From positions 1-39,264 of the forward strand of contig JAAXKQ010000026.1 in NCBI GenBank assembly GCA_025612245.1: a stretch of DNA of 39,264 nt, read 5' to 3'. Below are positions 33,592 through 39,264 of the stretch, piece after piece; position 1 is the stretch's first letter, and every line of letters begins with the position of its first letter. The translations under genes and the position numbers were made by a program. This DNA comes from Ignavibacteria bacterium (GTDB lineage: Bacteria; Bacteroidota; Ignavibacteria; Ignavibacteriales; SURF-24). The notes under the pieces were generated by a model that did not search any database, was not told the DNA's origin, and saw only the letters and a list, made by a program, of their open reading frames with translations.

Positions 33592-34365
33592 ATGGAACAA
33601 ATGGATCAAATATATTCAGGAATGGTATTACGGTCTGTCTTTGTAGTCATCTCAGCCCTCGTGGGGGCGGTTTCCACTTTCTCAATCAAAATAGACCATC
33701 ATAAATTATGCGCTTTAATAAGCCTCTCAGCGGGAGCCTTATTCGGCGCAGCGGCGTTTTCCATACTGCCTGAGGCGTATGAGGCGCTTTCTGTACCGGA
33801 ACTTCTCTTAGGATTAGCTTCGGGCTATTTAGTATTCTATCTTATAAGTAAGTATTACTTTCACGTCTGCCCGGCCTGCAGTGCAAGCCACTTTGACGAG
33901 CAGACAACAAAGCGGTTTTCGGAAATTGTGCTTCTGATGGTAACGGCACTGTCGTTCCACTCGCTCTTTGACGGCATTGCGCTTACCACAGGCGGCGAGC
34001 ACATGCACTTCGAGAGCAACTCTATATTCCTTGCAATACTTGTGCACAAGTTTCCCGAGGGACTTGCTTTAGCCTCGCTAATGCTGGGAGCGGCATACAG
34101 CAAAAAGAAGATTATTACATATGTAACACTTGTTGAACTTACGACCGTGCTGGGAGCGGTAATAGGCATTTACCTGCTGCAGTCCATGATCTCCCCCATT
34201 GTATTCGGAATGATAATGGCGCACATCGGCGGCGGATTTATTTTCCTGGCGTTCCATGCCGTACTGGGAGAGATGCTGAAGAACCACACAAAGCTTGTAG
34301 TTACATCATTCTTAATTGGAGCCGTCTTAATACTGGCGACAAAATTCATAGCCGGTTCAATTTAG
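33592..34365 (+). CDS. ZIP-family metal (zinc/iron) transporter
   Basis: A 257-residue protein with about eight hydrophobic helices. The ZIP metal-site helices are clear: HSLFDGIAL in helix IV and HKFPEGLAL in helix V, each with the paired His and acidic residues of the binuclear metal centre. A His- and Cys-bearing loop (HVCPACSASHFDE, and later GGEHMHFE) may sense or scavenge metal. ZIP proteins import divalent metals such as Zn2+ or Fe2+; which one cannot be told. The gene is alone between the two divergent tRNA-Ser genes. The A-run just before the ATG is typical of weak-SD Bacteroidota-type starts. Confidence 0.92.
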   Translation: MEQMDQIYSGMVLRSVFVVISALVGAVSTFSIKIDHHKLCALISLSAGALFGAAAFSILPEAYEALSVPELLLGLASGYLVFYLISKYYFHVCPACSASHFDEQTTKRFSEIVLLMVTALSFHSLFDGIALTTGGEHMHFESNSIFLAILVHKFPEGLALASLMLGAAYSKKKIITYVTLVELTTVLGAVIGIYLLQSMISPIVFGMIMAHIGGGFIFLAFHAVLGEMLKNHTKLVVTSFLIGAVLILATKFIAGSI

Positions 34366-34508
34366 AAATATTTCACATCTTTTATATAAAGCAGCGGGAC
34401 GGAGCAATTTGAATAAATCTGCCGGTTGACTTGTCTGGAGGGTTGATTTAGTGTATATTATTTATTAGAATTGGTGTTCAATTTTTTAAGTTTAAGCGAC
34501 CAATACCG

Positions 34509-34595
34509 GGAAAGGTGGCAGAGTGGTCGAATGCGGCGGTCTCGAAAACCGTTGTGCGGGCAACCGTACCGGGAGTTCGAATCTCCCCCTTTCCG
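34509..34595 (+). tRNA. tRNA-Ser, anticodon CGA
   Basis: 87 nt. The acceptor GGAAAGG pairs with CCTTTCC and discriminator G. The anticodon stem GCGGT/ACCGT (one G-U pair) carries loop CTCGAAA with anticodon CGA. The variable arm TGTGCGGGCAACCGTACC matches the GGA isoacceptor, and the T arm is GGGAG-TTCGAAT-CTCCC. No CCA is encoded. It is followed 9 bases later by a terminator and then directly by the AT-rich SIR2-HerA island, so it is a candidate integration site. Confidence 0.96.
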
Positions 34596-34600
34596 CTTAC

Positions 34601-34642
34601 AAAAGCTCAAAGGCAGCTAAAAACGCTGTTTTTGAGCTTTTT
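34601..34642 (+). terminator. Terminator of tRNA-Ser(CGA)
   Basis: AAAAGCTCAAAGGCAG pairs with CTGTTTTTGAGCTTTT, allowing G-U and small mismatches, and ends in TTTTTT. It starts 5 bases after the tRNA. Confidence 0.8.
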
Positions 34643-34674
34643 TCGCATAGTGACGTCTCTCTAACACACCCAAA
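34605..34674 (+). repeat. tRNA-Ser trailer repeat, copy B
   Basis: These 70 bases downstream of tRNA-Ser(CGA) are nearly identical in inverted orientation to 33313-33382. The match covers the terminator, CGCATAGTGACGTCTCTC and TAACACACCCAAA. Short TTAGGACA words follow both copies (34693-34720 here, 33265-33275 there). The HerA gene ends 32 bp further right. Confidence 0.85.
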
Positions 34675-34705
34675 CTCACCCTGTTTTTCTCAAGTTAGGA
34701 CAAAT

Positions 34706-36901
34706 TTAGGACAATGATTTGGGAAATGGATTGCTAGGAATGTCCTTACTGTCATCTATGAGATTTGACATCGTATTATTTTCAGTACTCTCATTAGAAT
34801 CACTTCCATTGTAACCTTGCCATTCATCAGCAATATCTTTCCAATTGATTTTTCTATCCTCCTCATTAATCCACACTTTCCAAAACTGAGCATCGTTTGA
34901 CATAGGTCGGTCTTGTTTTGATAATTCTCTCATCTCTACTAGAATAGGGATAGGTGTTGCCCAACCAAGAAGAATTGCCTTTCTGGTTGGCAGAATTGGC
35001 AGTTCATTTAATAAAGCCCCAATATTATCTGGAACAAGTCTCCTTATAAGATCCTGATCACGGTCATTTACAATTCTATGGAGCAAAAAAGTGTTACATT
35101 GGGAAAGAACTGTTGATGAAAGTTCAGATGGTCTTTGTGAAGATAGAAGTAGGCTTAAACCAAATTTTCTCCCTTCTCTAGCAATCCTTTCAAACGTTTC
35201 TCTGCAAAGCTGTGAGTAAGTAGTTTCATTAAATCTGTTCTCTCTTATAAAAGTATGAGCTTCTTCTAGTACTAAGACAGTTGGAAGCTCAGCTCCAACT
35301 TTTCGTTTATAGCGTTGTACTGCTTCAAAAACAACTCTGGAAATAACTGAAATTAAAATATGAATGATGTCAGCTGGGACAAGCGATAAATCAATAATGC
35401 TTATGTATCCATTATCAGCACTATTTCCACCGATTATCATTTCTAACCATTCTGCAAAATCTATTTTCAGTTCGTCCACAATAACTGATTTAGCACGCTC
35501 GTCTCGCATCAAATATTTAATTCTGAGGTTCAGAGAGTTTACAAACTGCGACAAATCCCTGCCTGAGGTTTCAGTAGAAGCATAATTGTCCAGAAAATCA
35601 GGAAGATCTAATACATCGAAATATCTAGGTGTATCAGGAGAAACCAGATTAGAATTATCTTCAAATGAAGGTAGTACTTCTAAAACATTTTTGATTCGAG
35701 TTAAGATACTTAATAGTTCAACCTCCCTAAAATCTGAGTATCGGATTGTGTTATTATTATTACTATAAGTCCTATCATGTACTTCTTTACATTTTTCAGC
35801 AAGTAGATTTAACTTTTTAATCACTTCTTCATCGAATACCTGCTTCTTATTTGGGATATAGAGGTGTCTTAAATCATAATCTAAGGTACCAATTTTTTTA
35901 CCGCACTCCTGTACTTCGCCATAAGACATATTTGGGTTTGATGACCAAAGTTCAAAATTTAGTTTCCTCGCAGTCAGAAGTTTTACTAATCTGGCCAAAG
36001 GTTGTGGTGAATACTGAACCCCTGATTTGATAAATCTTAAAGTATCAAGTAACAATGGTCTTTGAACTCCAGGAGAAGCCTGAGAAAAAGTAATCCATTC
36101 ATCACTGTTCCACATCCATGCGGGGACCTTAAGTTGCGTAGCACTTTCTCCATCAGATGATGAAACATTCACAACCTTGAATAATCTAACAGGTTTACCC
36201 AGTTCATTAAAACAATTGCAGTATTCTCCGTTTGGGTCAAGAACAATAAATCTAGCGTTTATTGAATCATTATTACTTTTACATGAGTTTTTTGCAGCTT
36301 GAATGGACCACCTAATTAAGCCTGCTACTGAACAGGATTTACCACTTCCCGTGTTACCTAAAACGGCAAAATGTCTTCCAAATAACTTGTCTGGATTAAT
36401 TCTAACTTCCGCATTGTTTGCAATTGGAGCTTTCCCAATAATTATAGCTGCATTTTCATCACGATTCTCAACAATTGAATTTAGTTGCTCGTCTGTTGGC
36501 AAGACAACAATATCCCCTACCGAGGGGAAAGAATATATTCCTCTCTCTAGTGTATATTTTTCAAATCCCTTTTTACCAGTAAACTTTAAGGTTCCGATAG
36601 GAACCAGACATAATTTCCTTAATGGGAAAGGCAGATCAATTAAATCGAAATCCTTGTATCCCTTTCTTTTTGGATACGGAGAATGTTCTACTCCTATCCA
36701 ATTTACCATTCCAACAATCCCCCCAACTTCGTTTGGGATCATTAAATAACTATTAATTTTAGGAAAGGAGCGTGGGGTACCTGTATTTATAGAGGTATTT
36801 TGAGGAGCATCAACATCTAGCAAAATCCGAATCTCATTAGAAGATACTGAATTTACAGTGCCAATTGAAAGGCTTCTGAAATTGTCAAAATCAGTGTTCA
36901 T
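34706..36901 (-). CDS. herA: HerA-type hexameric ATPase of a SIR2-HerA defence system
   Basis: A 731-residue protein. An N-terminal HAS-barrel region (about 1-150) leads to a FtsK/HerA RecA-like core with Walker A GNTGSGKS (182-189), an intervening helical insertion (about 290-440), Walker B VLVLEEAHTF, and the RKFGLSLLLSSQRPSELS and NTFLLHRIVNDRDQD segments. HerA proteins form hexameric rings that translocate DNA with NurA. In defence loci they assemble with SIR2 proteins instead and boost NAD hydrolysis and DNA processing. The start ATG overlaps the SIR2 stop by 11 bp, so the two are translationally coupled. No nurA gene is present. Base composition is clearly more AT-rich than neighbouring core genes, suggesting acquisition. 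Confidence 0.9.
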   Translation of the reverse strand: MNTDFDNFRSLSIGTVNSVSSNEIRILLDVDAPQNTSINTGTPRSFPKINSYLMIPNEVGGIVGMVNWIGVEHSPYPKRKGYKDFDLIDLPFPLRKLCLVPIGTLKFTGKKGFEKYTLERGIYSFPSVGDIVVLPTDEQLNSIVENRDENAAIIIGKAPIANNAEVRINPDKLFGRHFAVLGNTGSGKSCSVAGLIRWSIQAAKNSCKSNNDSINARFIVLDPNGEYCNCFNELGKPVRLFKVVNVSSSDGESATQLKVPAWMWNSDEWITFSQASPGVQRPLLLDTLRFIKSGVQYSPQPLARLVKLLTARKLNFELWSSNPNMSYGEVQECGKKIGTLDYDLRHLYIPNKKQVFDEEVIKKLNLLAEKCKEVHDRTYSNNNNTIRYSDFREVELLSILTRIKNVLEVLPSFEDNSNLVSPDTPRYFDVLDLPDFLDNYASTETSGRDLSQFVNSLNLRIKYLMRDERAKSVIVDELKIDFAEWLEMIIGGNSADNGYISIIDLSLVPADIIHILISVISRVVFEAVQRYKRKVGAELPTVLVLEEAHTFIRENRFNETTYSQLCRETFERIAREGRKFGLSLLLSSQRPSELSSTVLSQCNTFLLHRIVNDRDQDLIRRLVPDNIGALLNELPILPTRKAILLGWATPIPILVEMRELSKQDRPMSNDAQFWKVWINEEDRKINWKDIADEWQGYNGSDSNESTENNTMSNLIDDSKDIPSNPFPKSLS

Positions 36902-38246
36902 TTACTTGGGGTGTATTATTGTTTATTAATTTGTCTTCTGGTTCTCTTCCAAATTTAATTCTTATTGCCTTTTCAGTAATACGATCTATTGCTGGCTTAG
37001 GTAAGTAGTACTCCGTAAGGTTTTCAATAGCTCCTAAATGGTCACCTATTAAAAGGGTAATTTGCGAGGGATTACTTTCAAAGAATTTTCTTATTCTGTC
37101 TCGAATTGGACTAACTCCATTTTCAGATATTTTATCATATGCAATAATAACTACGTGAGTAGATGGAATTGTTAACATATCATTAATTATCTGGTTAATA
37201 TGACTATCTCCAAATCCATAGCCATATGTTACTAATGTCGAGTTAGGCTTGCAGATAGCAGCTGAAAAATCTCTAAAAAGTTCCGAATAAGGATAAAAAG
37301 CAGTCTCAATAGCTTTTGAGGAATTCGGATATATTACAGCACATTCAGATAATCTTTTTATAATAGGATGATTTTCATCTGCACCAAATGGAAGTAACTC
37401 TTTAATGATATTGTGATTTTCAAAACGCCAATCAATCGACCCATGTATTTTAGTAAAGCGAACTACCCCTTCAACATACCTTGGCTCCCCTCTTATCCCA
37501 GGAGGATTGTAGTGGTAATCTAGTTCTAATCTAGTATTTCGCATGATTGGGTATAATGTTCCTCTAAATCTATCTAAGGATAATATACCAGCTTCATCGT
37601 TAGCAAATTCAATAAATCTATCATAGTTTGTCGTAAAGATATTCAATCTATCTCTTGAAGCTACTCTGCTTGCAAAACTCGAAAAGAAGGATTTCAAAAT
37701 CTCAAGTGCTTTAATCCCCTTCTGATGTAGTTCCAACTCATCTGAAAATAAGTTATTTACGAAGCATCTCTCAGTATAGATAATGGATTTAATTAAATCC
37801 TCAAGAATTGTATCAATGTTACTTTTAAGAATTTTTGCTTTGTCATTTTTTTGAAGTACATTTAATCCATTTAACAATAAATTAGCTGTTCGTAGATCAT
37901 CTTCAAAATTTGCCTCACCTCTATCCATTGTTTTTGCTGTTTTATCCGCATACTCTCTTATTTTGTCCTTATCAATCTCGAATTCGGGCCGCTTATATTC
38001 AGGAGGCTTTACACCAGCTATTTGGCTTATTCCTAAAGTTAAACCATTCCCTACTAGTAAAGACAGATGTTCGCTTTGAAAGATAGCTGACAACCAAGGT
38101 TCAATTTCCTGTCGCAGTTTTAAGTAAGCATTCACTTCTGGTTCTGCAGTATTTTCACTATCCGAGCATAAAAACTCAGGAAGAAAATCATCAAAAGATC
38201 TTTCTTTATTACCAATTTTTGAAAGATGTTTTTTCGTCCAATCCAT
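36891..38246 (-). CDS. SIR2-family NADase-like defence protein, partner of HerA
   Basis: A 451-residue protein with the divergent SIR2 Rossmann fold found in prokaryotic immunity. Landmarks are LLVGNGLTLG (63-72, NAD-binding glycine loop), FTTNYDRFIE (204-213, with the conserved N207 and D209), KIHGSIDW (266-273, with catalytic H268) and VTYGYGFGDSHIN (339-351). The zinc-finger cysteines of deacetylase sirtuins are absent, as expected for NAD-hydrolysing defence SIR2s. A helical region (about 75-190) is inserted after the glycine loop. The family is known to deplete NAD+ on phage infection when complexed with HerA, and the order SIR2 then HerA with overlapping ends matches that system. Activity here is predicted, not shown. 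Confidence 0.9.
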   Translation of the reverse strand: MDWTKKHLSKIGNKERSFDDFLPEFLCSDSENTAEPEVNAYLKLRQEIEPWLSAIFQSEHLSLLVGNGLTLGISQIAGVKPPEYKRPEFEIDKDKIREYADKTAKTMDRGEANFEDDLRTANLLLNGLNVLQKNDKAKILKSNIDTILEDLIKSIIYTERCFVNNLFSDELELHQKGIKALEILKSFFSSFASRVASRDRLNIFTTNYDRFIEFANDEAGILSLDRFRGTLYPIMRNTRLELDYHYNPPGIRGEPRYVEGVVRFTKIHGSIDWRFENHNIIKELLPFGADENHPIIKRLSECAVIYPNSSKAIETAFYPYSELFRDFSAAICKPNSTLVTYGYGFGDSHINQIINDMLTIPSTHVVIIAYDKISENGVSPIRDRIRKFFESNPSQITLLIGDHLGAIENLTEYYLPKPAIDRITEKAIRIKFGREPEDKLINNNTPQVNEH

Positions 38247-38570
38247 TTTTATCCTAAGGGAATATTATTATTTAATTTGTTAACTTCACCAAAATTTATT
38301 CAACACTGATAAGATTTTACCAAAGAACAAAAACCCAATGAAATTAATCTAAAGTGGATTAACGAAGACCGTGCTAGGATTGGGAGCCCAAAAAGGAATA
38401 TTAAAAGAAATGATAAAATAAGTGCAAGAAAGTATAGAATTTCCAATCTGTCACCATAATAAAGAAAAATACAAATTCAAATTCTTACAAATTAAGATCT
38501 AAATAAGCATTTTATTTAGTAATTGTCAAATTTTAATTATGCTTTTCAATTATAAAGAAAGGCCAGTCAT
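38247..38570. other. AT-rich intergenic region upstream of the SIR2 gene
   Basis: 324 bp, about 70 percent A+T by eye. It presumably holds the promoter of the SIR2-HerA operon. A plus-strand frame from 38313 to 38459 is open for 48 codons without a start (EQKPNEINLKWINEDRARIG is part of it) and may be the broken end of a lost gene. A hairpin at its right edge ends the integrase gene. Confidence 0.45.
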
Positions 38571-38588
38571 TTACGATTGGCCTTTCTT
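38555..38588 (-). terminator. Terminator at the integrase 3' end
   Basis: AAGAAAGGCCA (38555-38565) pairs perfectly with TGGCCTTTCTT (38578-38588). The stem overlaps the last six codons and stop of the minus-strand recombinase. It is followed on that strand by TTTATAATTG, a short T run. Confidence 0.65.
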
Positions 38589-39188
38589 ATCGAGGTCTAT
38601 CAGATTATCCAAGTGGGTTACTTTGTCGTGCAGCTGATCGGGCTTATGATGGGCGTATATTTCTGTTTCTGTAATTGAGCTGTGGCCCAGAAGTTTCTTT
38701 ATATCCTCAAGGCGCTCCCCTCTCTGCACCAGTATCGTTGCATATGTGTGACGGAACTTATGAAGAAAGGCATTTGAACTGATCTTCGCCTTTCCCGCAA
38801 CAGCTTTGCAAATTGAAAGCGCTTTCCTTTCCTTGATCTGTGTCCCGCTCTTGGTTGTAAAAACCAGATCTGTCTTTCTATTTGGTTCAAGCTGCTTAAG
38901 AAGCTTGTAAAGGTCCTTTGTCATTGGGATAGCTCTTTCGGAGTTTGATGTCTTGGTCTTGAAACTTTCGGTAGATCTGACATGGAGCAACCGCCGCTGG
39001 AAGTCCACATCAGCCCAGGTAAGATTAGCTAATTCAGCAAACCTCATCCCTGTCTGCAACAGGCCAAAGAAAAAGTTTCTGTATCCCTCAGGCATCGGCT
39101 GTGAGAAAAACCTCTTCAGTTCTTCATCCGTGTAATATTCAGGTTTTTTCTTTTCGACCTTCAGACTCTTTAGATGAATTACGGGTGA
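38571..39188 (-). pseudogene. Tyrosine recombinase, catalytic domain only (N terminus missing)
   Basis: The frame is open from 39188 to 38571, but a stop at 39189-39191 removes the N-terminal core-binding domain that should precede the conserved linker KVEKKKPEYYTDEELKRFF. The catalytic domain is complete. Numbering from the internal Met at 39095, it has R18 (TGMRFAEL), a beta-hairpin lysine region (KTKTSNSER), H112 and R115 (LHKFRHTYAT), H138 (LLGHSSI) and Tyr147 (TETEIYAHH). It resembles XerD/phage-type integrases of about 300 residues. It is either a remnant of the element that brought the SIR2-HerA genes, or a gene whose 5' half was displaced by the repeats at 39196-39264. A start at 39095 would give an incomplete protein. 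Confidence 0.75.
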
Positions 39189-39195
39189 TTAATGT

Positions 39196-39264
39196 CAATT
39201 ATAATTACCGGTTAACGACAATTATTTTTACCGGTTAGATTCTCTTCAACGACAATTATAATTG
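39196..39264. repeat. Short tandem repeats at the window edge, upstream of the recombinase
   Basis: CAATTAT recurs at 39196, 39219 and 39253. The first two copies continue TTACCGGTTA after two variable bases (period 23 bp), and ACGA precedes the second and third copies. The window ends inside the third copy. These look like recombinase or regulator binding sites, or the edge of a repeat array, and are not coding. Confidence 0.65.

Noticed and set aside
39196-39264. CRISPR array at the right edge
   Set aside because: The repeat units are about 19 bp with spacers of 4-15 bp of related sequence, and the window ends after the third. Spacing and length do not fit a CRISPR.

Overview
The window looks like chromosomal DNA of a Bacteroidota/Ignavibacteriota-type bacterium, most likely an Ignavibacteria relative. 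The evidence is two secreted proteins that end in type IX secretion (Por) sorting tails opening with NYPNPFN, weak or absent Shine-Dalgarno sequences before most genes, moderate GC, and a mix of ClpC, LytTR regulation and multi-PAS kinases. This placement is inferred from sequence style, not from a marker gene.

Layout. (1) 237-12313, minus strand: an almost unbroken co-directional array. In order of transcription it holds pyrE, an M64-type peptidase, a SpoIIE-type phosphatase, a PduS-like flavo/iron-sulfur protein, a PduT-like microcompartment shell protein, a periplasmic solute-binding-like protein, a HisKA_2 sensor kinase, a receiver/multi-PAS kinase and a VOC-fold lipoprotein. clpC lies upstream, closed off by its own terminator. 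PduS and PduT are electron-transfer parts of bacterial microcompartments, yet no other shell protein or signature enzyme is present; here they are surrounded by signalling genes. (2) 15474-24808: a UvrD-like helicase (+), then on the minus strand a GH9 cellulase-type gene whose 3' end runs into an out-of-frame polysaccharide deacetylase domain at an A10 run, a MATE transporter, a LytTR response regulator and a small basic protein, then a PIN-PhoH ATPase (+). (3) 25160-31538: a T9SS-secreted GH18-type protein, panB, an EamA-type permease, a T9SS-secreted protein made of about ten 29-residue repeats, and a patatin-like phospholipase. (4) 31748-34642: a tRNA-rich junction with a lipoprotein, tRNA-Ser(GGA) on minus, a ZIP metal transporter and tRNA-Ser(CGA) on plus. 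The two tRNAs and about 70 bp downstream of each form a mirrored inverted repeat, and a third partial tRNA-Ser 3' end lies at 31780-31812. (5) 34706-39264: an AT-rich island immediately downstream of tRNA-Ser(CGA). It encodes a SIR2-family protein and a HerA-type ATPase in an overlapping two-gene operon, the known SIR2-HerA anti-phage arrangement. It is followed by the catalytic half of a tyrosine recombinase that lacks its N-terminal domain and is preceded by short tandem repeats at the window edge.

The points most worth following up are the split GH9/deacetylase gene, the isolated PduS-PduT pair inside a signalling array, and the SIR2-HerA island with its duplicated tRNA-Ser attachment region and broken integrase. 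No CRISPR array, rRNA or complete insertion sequence was seen.
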